A stretch of DNA of 64,000 nt from Avena insularis. Lineage: Eukaryota > Streptophyta > Magnoliopsida > Poales > Poaceae. Under the pieces are notes generated by a model that did not search any database, was not told the origin of the DNA, and saw nothing but the letters and a program-made list of their open reading frames with translations. Shown here piece after piece: positions 34,161 through 46,873 of this stretch. The stretch is taken from contig CM042688.1 of NCBI GenBank assembly GCA_023614405.1, positions 376,265,331-376,329,330 of the forward strand, read 5' to 3'. Position 1 is the first letter of the stretch; every line of letters starts with the position of its first letter. Made by a program: the position numbers and the translations under genes.

Positions 34161-34739
34161 ATTATTCTATATTGATTATTTCGAACCATTCAAATTTAAT
34201 TTTAAAAATCGGAAAATTACATAAACAAGCACAAAACGTCCTTGTAATCGATTTTTTGAACCACTGATCAGAATGAAGCAAATGATGATGCATTGGAAAT
34301 ATAATGAAATTGCACACCTTTTTCATGTTGGAAGTATTTTAAAATTCTCTGTAGTTTAAAATTAATTTTGAATATATTAAGATTCGTATTTTTCGAAAAC
34401 GACGAACGGTAATTTCTCGATTAGTTTTGAACCGCTTGTAAAAATTATGCAAATGATATATCATTGGATAGCTATGAAGTATGCGCAAATTTTTCATCCA
34501 GAACGTTTTCTCACATTCGAAATGGTTTAAGAGTAATTTTAAAATATTGTCTGTAGTTTCATTTCATAGATGCAGACAGTAATTTGTTGATTATATTTGA
34601 ACCTCTTGTCGGAATAATGCAAAATATATATCATTGGATAGCTATGAATTAGATGCAACTTTTTAATTTAGAAAGTTTTCTCAAATACGAAATGTTTTAA
34701 GAGAAATTTTAAAAATATTGTTCACAATTTATTTTACTA

Positions 34740-35530
34740 GGCAACAAACACTAAACTTTCCTTTTTTTTTAAATTTCTATACTTCCATTTCTTCGATTTC
34801 TATACTTTTCTTTATTCAGTTTCTATACTTCATGTTGCTGATTTCATTTCCTAGGTAGAGAACACTATACTTTCTGTTTTGCATTTCTATACATTTTATT
34901 TTTCAATTTCCATACTTCCTATTTTTAAATTTCTATACTTTCCTTTGCTGGTTTCATTTTCTCGGGAGTGAATTCTATACTTCATATTTTGCAATTTGTA
35001 TACTTCTCATTTTTCAACTTTCATACTTCCTATTTTTAAATTTCTATACTGCGCTTTGCTGGATTCATTTCCTAGACAATGAATACTATACTTCCTATTT
35101 TGCAATTTCGATACTTCCCTTTGTGCAATTTCTATACCTCCATTTTGAAAATTTCTATACTTCCTTTTGCTGGTTTCATTCCCCAGGAAGCGAACACTAC
35201 AATTCCCATTTTGCAATTTTTATACTTCCCATTTTGAAATTTTTATAGTTCCCATTTTTCAACTTCCATACTTGACGTTTTTAAATTTCTATACTTCCCT
35301 TTGCTAGTTTCATTTCCTAGGCAGAGACACTATAATTTCTATTTTGCAACTTCTATACTTCCCTTTGTGTAATTTCTATACTTCCTTTTTTCAAATTTAT
35401 ATACTTCCCTTTTGCTGGTTGCAATTTCTAGGCAGCGAACTCTATAATTTCCATTTTGCAATTTCTATACTTCTTATTTTCCAATTTCCATACTTTCTGT
35501 TTTTAAATTTTTATTCTTCCCTATGCTTCC
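34740..35530. repeat. Degenerate TTTCTATACTTCC minisatellite-like array
   Basis: Units built on AATTTCTATACTTCC, separated by TTGCTGGTTTCATTTCCTAGG and CAGCGAACACTATA variants, recur over 800 bp. The inverse form occupies 15290-15860 in the left arm. No reading frame or gene is seen; short frames such as 35344-35601 (+) are by-products of the repeat. Confidence 0.7.
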
Positions 35531-36306
35531 AATTAGGTCTGTACAAATGTCTTTTTGAAGTATATATTTCTCTATTTGTGCATTACCGTACTTCTCAATG
35601 AAATTTATACACTAGTATGTTAACCAGAACCTTAATTCTCCTCCGTTCTACATACCACATGCTATTTCTACACTTCGCAATAGATCTCTTAAAATATGAA
35701 TGCAATTATATGGCCAAAACAAAAGTCAATCCAAATATGATGCATGTTATTGGAGCGACAGATACACTTGGCTTCTTATTTCTATCAATTTCTAATTTGT
35801 CCTCTTAGCTTTTTTCTATGTACTACTCGACGGCACTTCAAGCGGACCATATTCCTCCCCAAAGCGAAGTCCTATAATTTCAACAAGCGGATTTTGTGCT
35901 TCCCTCTAGATTGTTATTTTGTTTTCTCTAACTTAAGTAGAAAAAATGTGATCTTCTCGCGCAAATATGTGTACCTCGAGTAAAAAAGAAGATAGTTGCT
36001 CCCCTGGAGATCTACCACGAATTTACCCTCAGAAAAACCTTGCATACACACTAATGGTGACACGGAGCGGGAGGAAGAAGACGACCTGCCATATTGATTA
36101 AAAAATGGTCCAGCACAAATACGAGAGGCATCGCATCATGTGCGAAAGACGCCCTAAACCATTCAACACATCAAAAATCATGCGAATTGGGCATCAAATA
36201 GATGAAAAATCACGAGTCGAATCTGCTTCAGACTAGAAGTTATCAATAAAGGAAAAGCAAAGTTAGCACCTTCGTGTGTGGAAGTTAGCAAGGGGTCCTG
36301 AATGGT

Positions 36307-36330
36307 TATTCAGGAACCGGTTCCTGAATA
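36307..36330. repeat. Perfect 24-bp palindrome
   Basis: The sequence reads TATTCAGGAACC followed by its exact reverse complement GGTTCCTGAATA. It lies 18 bp before a TA dinucleotide run. A looser version of such a hairpin with ACCGGT at the centre is seen at about 6717-6750 next to the other AT-rich element. Confidence 0.9.
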
Positions 36331-36348
36331 GCTGAAATATTTATATAT

Positions 36349-36366
36349 ATATATATATATATATAT
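36349..36366. repeat. (TA)n microsatellite
   Basis: An uninterrupted AT/TA dinucleotide run follows the palindrome. It is likely polymorphic in length and able to form a hairpin. Confidence 0.9.
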
Positions 36367-36394
36367 AACTGTGCTATTATATCATCTATGATAA

Positions 36395-37343
36395 AATAAT
36401 ATTCTATACATGATCCATACTTCCCTTGGTTCGATTTAGATACTGCTTTAGATGCCATTTTCATACTTCCTTTCTGCAAAGATGATACTTCTCTGTTTTT
36501 ACCTATGTATGGTTTTTATTCTCATTTCTAAACCACTAATTGGAATAATGTAAATAATAAACCGTTGGAAAGCTACGGAAAATCCACAACTTTTTTGTAT
36601 TATAACTTTTTTTCAGATTTCAAACCATTCAAATTTAATTTTAAAATCAGAAAATTACATAAACAAGCACAAAACATCCTTGTAGTCGATTTTTTAAACC
36701 ACTCATCAAAATGAAGAAAATGATGATGCATTGAAAATATAATGAAATTGCACACCTTTTTAATGTTGGAAGTATTTTAAAATTCTGCATAGTTTAAAAT
36801 TAATTTTGAATATACTAAGGTTTGGATTTTTTGAAAACGACGGACATTAATTTCTCGAATAGTTTTGAACCGCTTGTCAGAATTATGCAAATGATATATC
36901 ATTGGATGGATATGGAGTATGCACAAAATTTTCACCCAGAACATTTTATCACATTTGAAATGGTTTAAGAGTAATTTTAAAATATTGTCTGTGGTTTCCT
37001 TTCATAGATACAGACAGTAATTTGTCGATTATATGTGAACCGCTTGTCAGAATGATGCAAATGATATATCGTTGGATAGCTATGAAATAGGTGCAACTTT
37101 TTAATTTAGGAAGTTTTCTCAAATGCTATTTTTAAGAGAAATGTTAAAAATACTGTCCGCGATTTATTTTACTAGGCAATGAACACTATACTTCCCTTTT
37201 TTTAATTTCTATACTTCCATTTCTTCGATTTCTATACTTATCTTTATTCAGTTTCTATACTTCATGTTGTTGATTTCATTTCCTAGGTAGAGAACATTAT
37301 ACTTTCAGTTTTGCAACTTTTATACATTCTATTTTTCAATTTC
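36395..37343. repeat. Second copy of the foldback right arm, cut by Gypsy C
   Basis: From about 36636 the sequence repeats 34194 onward in direct orientation at an offset of about 2.44 kb. Shared landmarks are ACATAAACAAGCACAAAAC, GATGATGCATTG, GATATATCATTGGAT and TTTTACTAGGCAA. The copies are clearly related but carry many substitutions. The copy ends abruptly at 37343 where the LTR of Gypsy C begins. Confidence 0.75.
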
Positions 37344-38249
37344 TGTAACATCCCAAAACTTTAATCCAAGTTATCAAGATCCAAATCACCCAATTTAGGG
37401 TTAACAAAAACTTTTTCTCATTTAAATAATTAAGCATGCATATGTGTTGCATTAAATAGGACTTGTTTTGAATTGCCATGATTGTTTGTTCTAATGGTTG
37501 TAAAATGATTCTAAGATGAATGCCACATCATCTAGATCATTCCCAAGCAAAATCCAAGGAAAAAGAAATCAAATAGAATTAATAAATGGAAATGGTCACT
37601 TTTGCCATTTTAACCAACTAGCCACTTTGGGTGTTCCTAGCACTCAAATTCAAATAGAAAAATGGATCTTTGCACCCCTTGATAGTACCAGTAAAGATGC
37701 ACCAAGGCCCACCTTGTGATCTTGCAAAAACATTTAAACCCTAATTTAAAATGGTAATTGAAAATGGAATCTATTTCATATGTCTAGATTCCACTTTTTC
37801 AAAAACCATGCAAATGAGTTCAACCTGACAAATCCTAGCAACCAGAGATGCTCAAGCATAAGACCAACAAATCCACCAAAAATCATTTCAAAATTTCAAA
37901 GTTTATTTCTTTTGGCCATTTTGTCAAACACCTTGTGTGCACAAATCAGACAAAGATCACAAACACTACTGTGAGCAGTGTTCTGGCCAATGTGGTCTCC
38001 CAATTTGCAACCAAAGCAACCCAGAGCACCCCCTACCCTTTGCTAGCCCGGCCACCCACTGTGCCCACGACCAAATGGTCATGGCCACTAATGCCGAGCC
38101 CATTTGAGCACCCCACCGTCGAAAGCACGCCCCTAGCACCGCTAGCCTCGCCAACCTTGTCTAGCGCGTCGCCTGTGCCCCACTTACCCCTCCAGGCCAG
38201 CCCTAGCTCGAAGACAGAGAGAGGAGGAGCCAGGAACCGCCGTGCCCGG

Positions 38250-41200
38250 TGTCAACACCCGGATTTTTAATCCCAGATGTCTGTTATGTCATTCATCGCA
38301 ATCCCAGGATTACCATTTTTGTGAGACATAACAGATTGGATATCAAAGTACATCATCCATTACAAACCATACATAAGGTCTTACACAAATAAGGATCTCA
38401 TGATCCAATCTTAATACAACAAGCAGCGGAAATAAAAGATAAGCGTAGCGGTAGGGTCCATCTTCAGGAGCACAGGCAATGCTGACGAAGGCAGATAGTC
38501 CTAGTTATCATAGCCGTCCTGCTGGCCATCATCTTGGTAATCTCCTTCATAGTCTGGCCATGAGAATAGCCTGGGACAAAAGCCATGAGTACTCTTTTAA
38601 GTGCTCGCAAACTACCACTAACAAGTAGTATAGTTCTAAGTAAAGTACTAACTCTAGGTTTACTATAAAGTTAAGTTTGAAAACTAAGCTGAGTTTAGAA
38701 ACAAAGAAAGATAAAATAAAGTTCTAGGATCACTAAGTTGGGAAGCTAGTGTCATAGTCACAACCCTGTTGTGGTCAAGTCAAGATTCATCATTCATTTC
38801 ATAAGTTATTTTGAAAACATCTCACAATAAAACAGTATGGCCACTCCAACTGTCCATAACCGCGGACACGGCTATTCGAATAGTTTGACACTCTGCAGAG
38901 GTGGTACACTTTCACCACAAGATTTGATACATCTATCAGGGATAACCCTGAATCATCATACTTAGTATGCAGATAATCAAACATAACCTTTCCTTTACAC
39001 ACCCTAGTATAAGCACCTCTCCTATGAGCATGGCCTCCCAACCATGACCATCTGTCATCTTGGGCACTGCATAGGTGGACAACATTGAGAGGTAGCCTCA
39101 GCTCAAACCTCTCCCGCGAGGGAACTAATACTAATGCATATAAATTTCCGGCTAAGCCTTACCCAATTCAGGTATTGTGGTTGTACGGTAAATTTGGAAT
39201 GGTATCGCATCCGAATCCAACCATCAGTTTTGTAAAAGGGTTAATGCTCATGCTTCAACATTTTCACCATCATAAACCATTTGTGTTTCTCAACACATGT
39301 CAAAACATCTCAATAGAATGACTCATGATTCGAAGGTTTTCTCAATTCATTTTCACCAAGTGTTCCCATCTAAAGTGACTCAAGTTTTTATTTAACTCTA
39401 AACTACTAGGTTAAGAGTGTTCACTAAGGTGGAAAGATGGGATCAATCTCATGCCATAGAATTACATCTAAAGTTATCTAAATAGGTCAAGTTTTATACT
39501 CTTTATGCTACCGTCAAAACAAGTAAAAGACTTTGGGTAAAGTAAAGGAAGTAAAGCTTGAAAATAATACTTGGGGTAAGTAATAGTCAAAGTGGTATGA
39601 CCAAAGCATGCCTAAAGCATCTTTGCTCAATCATCTAGCTTAATTATAGCTTGCTAAGCATTATACTTGCAAGTGTTAGCTTGCCTTGGTTGGTGAAGTG
39701 GTTGAAGTTTTCTTCCTCCTCTTGATAGAACTCCTCCTCCTCGAAAGCTTGGTCGATACTATCGTCTATAAATATATACAGAGTACACAATCACCAAACA
39801 ATACTTAACTAGTCTAGTTAGCACTCTAAGGCACACATTTGATGATCTATTATCATCACAAGCATCACAAGTTTTATTAACTAGTTTCATTCTTTTTATT
39901 TAAGAAAAGTAATTTCTACTCATTGAAAATAACTAAGATTTAATATTCACCACTTAAAATATGGGATCATGTGGACACATGTCATCACCACATATTCTAA
40001 CATGTGGGAATGTAATTTAAGGGTTGGTTCATAATTACTTTGGTTTAAGTTCATTATTTAATGATTTAAACTGACTAGAAATGCCTATATAGCATTATTT
40101 TGGTACTAGTCCAAAGTCACTGCACGCAAACCCTAATATTATTACTTAATTAGATAGGTATGGTTAAATGTGATTTTTGACAGTTGGTATCAACTCAAAA
40201 GCTATCATGGTTGATTTTATAAAACTGTTTGAATGTGCAAAAGCTTCTGTCTTGTTATTTTTACTAGGAGAGATCTCTAACTCTAATTGAATTAAATCCA
40301 ACGGTCTTGGATAGATCTTTTCAGTAGCTTTCTAACAAAATTGGAATCACTCCATTTGGATTTGTAGATCTCTCTGAATTGATTTTCAAACTAGTGGGCA
40401 GAACTAAGTTCAAACATAAATAGAAAAATCCTAATTTGAATTAAATGGGTCGCGCGGGAAAGCTAACGGGCCGACCCAGTGGCACTCCAAGGCGCAGGTC
40501 ACAGCTGACAGGGGGTCCACCGGTCAGCGGCTATTTACACGCGAAACGGTACGGGGCGATGTGGGCCGTTAGATTAGAACTAGGATCTACGGCTGGGGCT
40601 CGTCGTCGATGACGGACAGGTCGCCGGCGAGGACAAACCCTAGCGGCTCGGTGGGGGTGCTCAGGGGGCGTACCAGGGCTCCAGCAATGACAGCAAGGCG
40701 GGCAAACGAACTGGTGGATGACAACGAGGTCAGGGGTGGTCGAGGCAGCTCCTGGGGTGGTCGCAATCAGCGGGGCCCTTCTCCTCCAGAAGCGGCTAGC
40801 TCCGGTGGAATTCCGGCAACTACGAGCTCGAGCGGCTCCGGGAAGAAGTGGGGATTGATCAGTGGCGAGAGGGGAGGTGAGTGGTGTGCAGAATAAGGCT
40901 GGGGGTGGCCTCCTTATATAGGCTCGACGACGGGACAGCGCGGCGTGGCCAGGCGACGGTGGCAACATGGCTACGGGCTGCTAGCGGCATGGCTACGAGC
41001 GGCGATCGATGCGCGGTCTCCTGGTGGTGCTCTACGGGGTAATGGCGCTGATAGGGGCGGTGGAAAATGGTCGGGCGGTGCTCACGCTCTGAGCGACAGA
41101 GGCGGCGTTCGACACGGCGTGCAGTGGCTGCGGGTAAAACGGCGGCGAACGGGCATGTCCGGGCGGTTCTTGGGTTTGTGGCTGAGCGGTGAGCGCGGGC

Positions 41201-42181
41201 TGCGGTCGAGGCGCGGCGTGTGCATGCTTGTTGGGCGCGGCGCTCTGGCGCAGGCTCAGCATGGTGCATACGCTCTGGGCGCGGCACTCTGCGGGTGGTC
41301 CATGGCTTAGATCTGCTCGAGGAGGGGATAGAGGGTGGTGGTGCGGTCTGGTTTAGCTCCTAGACATGGCGAGAGAGAGAGGGGTGGTCTGCTGCTGCGT
41401 TGGCAAGGTTGGCCGGCGAGCATGGTGCTCGGGGTGGCGTGGCACTGCTGCTAGGGGATAGGGGATGGGGTGTTTATTGCTTGGTTAGATCAAGTGGAGA
41501 CATAGGGAGTGATTTGAGGTCAATTGGGTGGCAAAACCCTGTAGAAAACAGTGAGCTAATACTAGGTGTAACTCCTGCCTGCCAAGTGTTTGTGAAAATG
41601 GCCGCAAGAAAATTAGTTTTGAATTTTGAAAAGATTTTTGGTGGGTGTGTTAGTCATAAGCTTGATCATCTGTGGTTGCTTGGTTTTGGAAAATAAAGCT
41701 CATTTGAGTGGTTTTTGAATAAGTGGGATCTTCCCATATGAACTAGATTCAATTTTCAAATGCCATTTAAAATTAGTGTTTGAAAGTTTTTGGCAGATCA
41801 CAAAGTGGGCCTTGGTACATCATTACATGTACTAGCAAGGGGTGCAAAGATACACATTTATTTTTGTTAAGAACTGAGTCCTAGGAATAGCCAAAGTAGG
41901 CATGTTGATTAAAATGGCACAAATGACCATTTGGTTATTTTATTCAGTTTGATTTGTTTTTCTTTGGGATTTGTTTGGGAATGATCTAGATGATGTTTAT
42001 TTCACCTAAGAATCATTTTACAAGCAATGGATCACTTAATCATGGCAATTCAAAACAACTCCTATTTAAATGCACACACATATGAATGCTTTAATAATTT
42101 TAAATTGGAAAAGTTTTTGTTAACCCTAATTTTGATGACCTGGATCTTAATAACCTTGGATTGAAGTTTTGGGATGTTACA
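38250..42181 (-). repeat. 3' LTR of Gypsy D, 3932 bp
   Basis: The minus-strand LTR is bounded by TGTCAACACCCGG at 38250 and GGGATGTTACA at 42181. The TATA-like site is at 40912-40920, block 1 at 39685-39765, block 2 at 38799-39041 and the block 3 stop at 38501-38503. It is very similar to 57192-61110. Confidence 0.97.
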
Positions 42182-42183
42182 AA

Positions 42184-42195
42184 CCTTCCCCCCTT
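42184..42195 (-). other. Polypurine tract of Gypsy D
   Basis: On the minus strand AAGGGGGGAAGG stands directly before the 3' LTR. Confidence 0.85.
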
Positions 42196-42229
42196 AAACA
42201 AAATCTTGTCCCGAGATTTACAAAGAAAA

Positions 42230-45200
42230 CTAGGAACTAAAGAGATCCGGGAACTCTGTCCTAATGTAATCTTCTCGCTCCCAAGTGGCTTCGTCTTCGA
42301 GATGGTTGCTCCATTGAATCTTGAGAAACTTGATACTCCTGGTCCTGGTGGTTCTGTAAGCTTCTTATAGGATGCGGATGGGCACTTCACGATATGTCAG
42401 GTCATTATTGATTTCAACAGCTCGGTGATCGATGTTCTTGAAAACTTCAGTCTTCTTCGGCACTTCTAGGCATTTGCGAAGTAACGATATATGGAACACA
42501 TTGTGGATAGCTGACATCTCTTCAGGCAGTTCCAGTTGATAAGATACTTCTCCTCGACGGTTCAGAATCTTGAAGGGCCCGATATATCTGGGGCTAACTT
42601 TCCTTTCAGACTAAAGCGTTGTGTTCCCTTCAATGGTGAAACCTTAAGATATACAAAATCTCCGACATTGAAAGTCAGGTCTCTCCTTCTCTTGTCAGCA
42701 TAACTTTGTGAACCTTCTCTTCGGCTTCTCGGAGAATGTTGGGTCCAAATATCTGACTCTCTCCTACTTGCGACCAATTTAAAGGGGTGCGACACTTTCT
42801 TCCGTATAGGAATTCAAATGGTGCCATCTGCAAACTAGCTTGATAACTGTTGTTATATGAGAATTCTGTGATAGGAAGGCAGTCTTCCCATTTTGATCCA
42901 TACTCTAACACACAAGCTCTAAGCATATCTTCTAAGATCTGGTTGACTCTCTCATTGTGTCCATCAGTTTGCGGGTGATAAGCGGTGCTGAAGTTCAACT
43001 TGGTTCCCAATCCTTCCTGAACTTTCTGCCAAAATCTCGAGGTAAATTAGGTTCCTCGATCTAATACTATGGTCTTGGGGGTTCCATGCAGATTTACAAT
43101 CCTAGCAATGTACAGCTCTGCTAGCTTCGCACTCTGGTAGGTAGTCTTGATAGGTATGAACTGAGCTACCTTGGATAGTCTATCCACTATGAACTAGATT
43201 GAGTCATTTCCCCTACTGGAAGTAGGCAAACCGGTGATAAAGTCCATTCCGACGGAATACCATTTCCATTCCGGAATCTGCAATGGTTGCAACAGTCCTG
43301 CAGGTCTCTGATGCTCTGCTTTGAATCTTTGACAGATGTCACACTTGGCGATGTAGCTTCCGATTTCTCTCTTCATCTTGTGACACCAAAATTGCTCTTT
43401 CAGGTCTTGATACATATTTGTTCCTCCGGGGTGGATAGAATAAAGGGTATCATGAGCTTCCTTCATGATAACTTGCTTCAGCTCTGAATCTGCTGGCACA
43501 CAGATACGTCCTTTGTACCATAGCACTCCTTCTTCGTCTTCCGTGAATCCAGGTACCTTTCCTGTACCAATACGACGTTTGATTCTGTCGATACTTTCAT
43601 TTCCCTTCTGGGCTTCCTTGATTTGGCCAATCAATGTGGGTTGAAGTTCAATGCTAGCTAAAAATCCTTTGCTGAGTAGCTCAATCCTAAACTGCTCCAA
43701 CTCCTCATACAAACTTGGCTGCTTCTCCTTGATCATGGTGTTTAGCCTACAAGGCAATCTTCTAAGAGCATCCGCTACCACATTCGCTTTGCCGGGTTGA
43801 TAGTGAACGTCAAGGTCATAATCCTTGATTAACTCTATCCATCTCCTTTGCCTCATATTCAGCTCCTTCTGAGTGAAAATATATTTCAAGCTTTTGTGAT
43901 CTGAATAAATCTCATAGCGATTACCCATCAGATAATGACACCATGTCTTCAATGCCAAAACTACGACTGCTAATTCAAGATCATGGGTCGGATAGTTCTG
44001 CTCATGCTGCTTCAGTTGTCGAGACAGATAAGCGATGACTTTGCCTTCTTGCATCAGTACACATCTAAGGCCAATCTTGGATGCATCACAATACACATCA
44101 AACGGCTTCTTGATATCTGGCATGATCAAAATTGGGGCTGATATCAATCTCTTCTTCAACTCCTAAAAACTGGCTTCACATTTGTCGGTCCATTCAAACT
44201 TCTTGTCCTTCTTCAGCAATTGGATCATGGGTCTGGCAATGCTTGAAAATCCTTCGACGAACTTGCGGTAGTATCCCGCTAATCTGAGGAATGCACAGAC
44301 TTGGGTTTGAGTGGTTGGGCCTTCCCATGCTTCGACATCTCCGAACTTGGCGGGATCAACAGGGACTCCTCCGGCAGACACAATATGTCCTAGGAATCCC
44401 ACTTCTTTTAGCCAAAACTCACACTTGCTGAACTTGGCATACAACCTATGCTCTCTCAGGGTTTCTAGGATGATTCTCAGATGCTGCTCATGCTCTTCTT
44501 CTGACTTGGAGTAGATAAGGATGTCGTCGATAAACACAACTACAAACTTATCTAGGAAATTCATAAAGATGTTATTCATGAGATTCATGAAATAAGCAGG
44601 GGCATTGGTTAATCCAAAAGACATAACCATATACTCGTATAAACCATAGCGAGTAGTAAAGGCGGTCTTTGGAATATCCGTTGCACGAATCTTAAGTTGG
44701 TGATAACCAGTCCTAAGATCAATCTTCGAATACTGAGCTCGCATAACCGATCAAATAGATCCTCTATGTTTGGCAAGGGGTACTTGTTCTTGATGGTGAC
44801 GTCATTTAACTTTCTGTAATCTGTGCACAAACGGTTGCCTCTATCTTTCTTGTCGATGAATAACACTGGTGATCTCCATGGCGATGCGCTTGGTTGAATC
44901 AAGCTTGTTGCTAACATGGCATCCAACTGCTTCTTCAGTTCCACTAACTCTAAGGGATTCATGCTATAGGGTCTCTGGGCTATGGGTCCGGTTCCGGGGA
45001 TTAGTTCGATAATGAACACAATATCCCTATCCGAGGGCATACCTGGCAATTCATCTGGGAATACGTCGGGGTATTCACAGACTACTCAGACTTGGTCTAT
45101 GGTGGGTAGGGCTAGACTCTTGTTGCACTTGAATTGACGGGGTAAGGTTTCAGATATATGCTCTACTGTTATTCCAGAACTGCTGGTCATGGTGATGGAT

Positions 45201-45256
45201 TTCTTAGCACAGTCTATCATTCCTTTATGCCTTGACATCCAGTCCATACCTAGTAC
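42230..45256 (-). pseudogene. pol: pol of Gypsy D, main part: RT, RNase H, integrase, chromodomain-like tail
   Basis: Reading leftwards: [17 protein letters not shown] and [18 protein letters not shown] (frame open to about 44700), a frameshift, then [14 protein letters not shown] and the catalytic [12 protein letters not shown] near 44530. A stop near 44161 precedes RNase H ([16 protein letters not shown]). RNase H runs without a break through [12 protein letters not shown], the exact place where copy A carries solo LTR B. The integrase zinc region has CDICQRFK, and the core has MDFITGL, then an HNERVNQ motif that keeps the Glu lost in A. Stops near 43191 and 43049 and frameshifts near 42700 follow. 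The chromodomain-like motif reads KFLKIQWSNHLEDEATWERE near 42300. Confidence 0.92.
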
Positions 45257-46859
45257 TGAAGGAAATATGCCCTGAGAGGCAATAATAAAATTGTTATTAT
45301 GTATTCCTTGTATATGATAGATGTTTATTTTTCATGCTATAATTGTATTGATAGGAAACATCAATACATGTGTGTTTAATAAACAAAAGGGTTCCTAGTT
45401 ATGCCTATCTTATAGACTAGCTTGTTGATTAACAAGATGATCAAGGTTTCCTGATCATGGACATTGGATGTTGTTAATAACAAGGTCACACCATTTGTGA
45501 AAAGATGTGATGAACATTCATCCGAAGTATAGCATTACGATCAAGTAATTATGTTTATATTGCTATAACATCATACAAAGTAGTCTTAGTCCTTAGACCA
45601 TGAGATCATGTTAATTGCTAACACCGGAAGAGTATCTTGATAATATCAAACGTCACACCGTAATAGGGTGACCATAAAGGTGGGTTCAGTGCTATGAAGG
45701 TGTTATGTTGAGGCTCATGGATCAAGAGTGGAATTTGTCAATCCCGATGACGGATAGATATACTCTGGGCCCTCTCGGTGATATCACATTAAGATAGCTT
45801 GCAAGCAAGTGATGTGATCACTAGAATGTTATATCACGGGAACAAGAAAAGAGTGCATGCGGTAACGAGATCAAACTAGGTATTTGGATACCGATGATCG
45901 AATCTCGGACATGTATTATATCATGAGACAGAAGTCATTGTTGAATATGCAGGAGTCAGTATGGATCTCCAGGTCCCGCTTCTGATTATTGATCTGAGAG
46001 GAGTCTCAATCATGTCTGCATTATTCGCGAACCGTAGGGTGACACACTTAAGGGTTGCCGGACACCATTTAAGAGCACATATGTTCCAGACAAAAGGTTT
46101 GCAAAGCGCAGGAAATGTTTCGATAGAAACAGGAATTGTTTCGGGTGAAATTGCAGAAAGTGGTTCTGCATGTGATATTGAAATGTTGCAAGGGGTTTTA
46201 TGTGAATGTTTGTTAATTAAAGTAATTAACAAAATTCTGAATAAAATAAATAAAAGAGTTTTATTAATTGAGAGTTGCATTTAATTTGGTGTAAATTAAA
46301 TACATGTGAGTGGGATTTTGGGTGGAGGCCATGTTTATGTGAGTGGAGGTTCACCACATGAATGAAGGAGGGGAGGAGTCCCCCCCCTCATGCGCTGGCT
46401 ATGGGAGGGGAGGGGTCTCCCTCCCTCCTATATAAACCCCCCCTCTCCCCTCTCACAAACCACACCTCCTCGTGAAGGATCTCTCTCCCCCTCTAGATAT
46501 TCCCCCATGGTCTCGGATTAGCGAGATACATGTTCCCGGTGGCCTTGCGTCTGGAAGGAGTTGCTGCTTCCGCTGATTTGCTGGAGCAAGGAGGTGGAGG
46601 TTGTCCGGTGGCTTGAACGTGTGTGCGAGGACGGATGCGCTGCTGATTTGCGGCGCTCGGACTTCCACACGATCTTGAGATCGGCAAGCGTACGACTACA
46701 TCGACCACGAGTTCCTACTCGTTAACAAAACTCGTTGTCTTCGAGGGTAAGTTCTCCATGGATGTATGTCCACCCGTTGCTCTGTATCTAGTAGATAGAT
46801 CTTGGCGTATAGTTCTCATCGTAGGAATTTTTTTGTTTTTCTATGCTGCGGACCCAACA
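45257..46859 (+). repeat. 5' LTR of Copia E, 1603 bp
   Basis: It starts TGAAGGAAATATGCCC and ends GGACCCAACA. A TATATAAA box is at 46429-46436, followed by a C-rich leader. Compared with 51917-53561 it lacks about 42 bp after ATCATGAGACA (near 45930), which accounts for nearly all the length difference. Confidence 0.96.
46429..46436 (+). promoter_or_regulatory. TATA box of Copia E 5' LTR
   Basis: TATATAAA follows CCCTCCCTCC and precedes CCCCCCCTCTCCCC. The 3' LTR has the same box at 53131-53138. Confidence 0.7.
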
Positions 46860-46860
46860 G

Positions 46861-46873
46861 TGGTATCAGAGCC
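46861..46873 (+). other. Primer binding site of Copia E
   Basis: TGGTATCAGAGCC starts one base after the 5' LTR and matches the 3' end of initiator Met-tRNA. The second LTR (ending 53561) is followed by the same site at 53563. Confidence 0.95.

Larger units (their letters stand above)
15290..35530. mobile_element. AT-rich foldback element with long inverted arms (split by Gypsy A)
   Basis: Without the 17.6-kb Gypsy insertion this is about 2.6 kb. The left arm (about 15290-16061 plus 33681-33990) pairs in inverse orientation with the right arm (about 34240-35530). Matching landmarks are GAAAGTATA / TATACTTCC repeats, AGCTATCCAACGAGATA versus TATCATTGGATAGCTAT, GGTTCAAAA versus TTTTGAACC, and AAAAGGTGCGCAA versus TTGCACACCTTTT. 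The centre near 34020-34200 is itself inverted (AAATTTGAATGGTTC and GAACCATTCAAATTT). The arms contain many degenerate TTTCTATACTTCC units and no coding frame. I infer a foldback or long-TIR non-autonomous DNA element. Exact termini and target duplication were not found. Confidence 0.6.
35531..36394. other. AT-rich DNA between foldback arms, no gene
   Basis: Mixed AT-rich sequence with short frames at 35617-35808 and 35744-35983 (+) that lack any motif. A 24-bp palindrome and a TA run lie near its right side. I see no gene. Confidence 0.35.

Noticed and set aside
34740..35530. Repeated TATACTTCC units as a possible CRISPR array or satellite
   Set aside because: Units are degenerate, spacing is irregular, there are no unique spacers, and the context is a eukaryotic transposon.
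45961..46284. 107-codon frame in the Copia LTR (also 52604-52987)
   Set aside because: It is open in both LTRs but the minus strand is open too, and LTR identity alone explains conservation. No indel-phase evidence as in the Gypsy LTR blocks.
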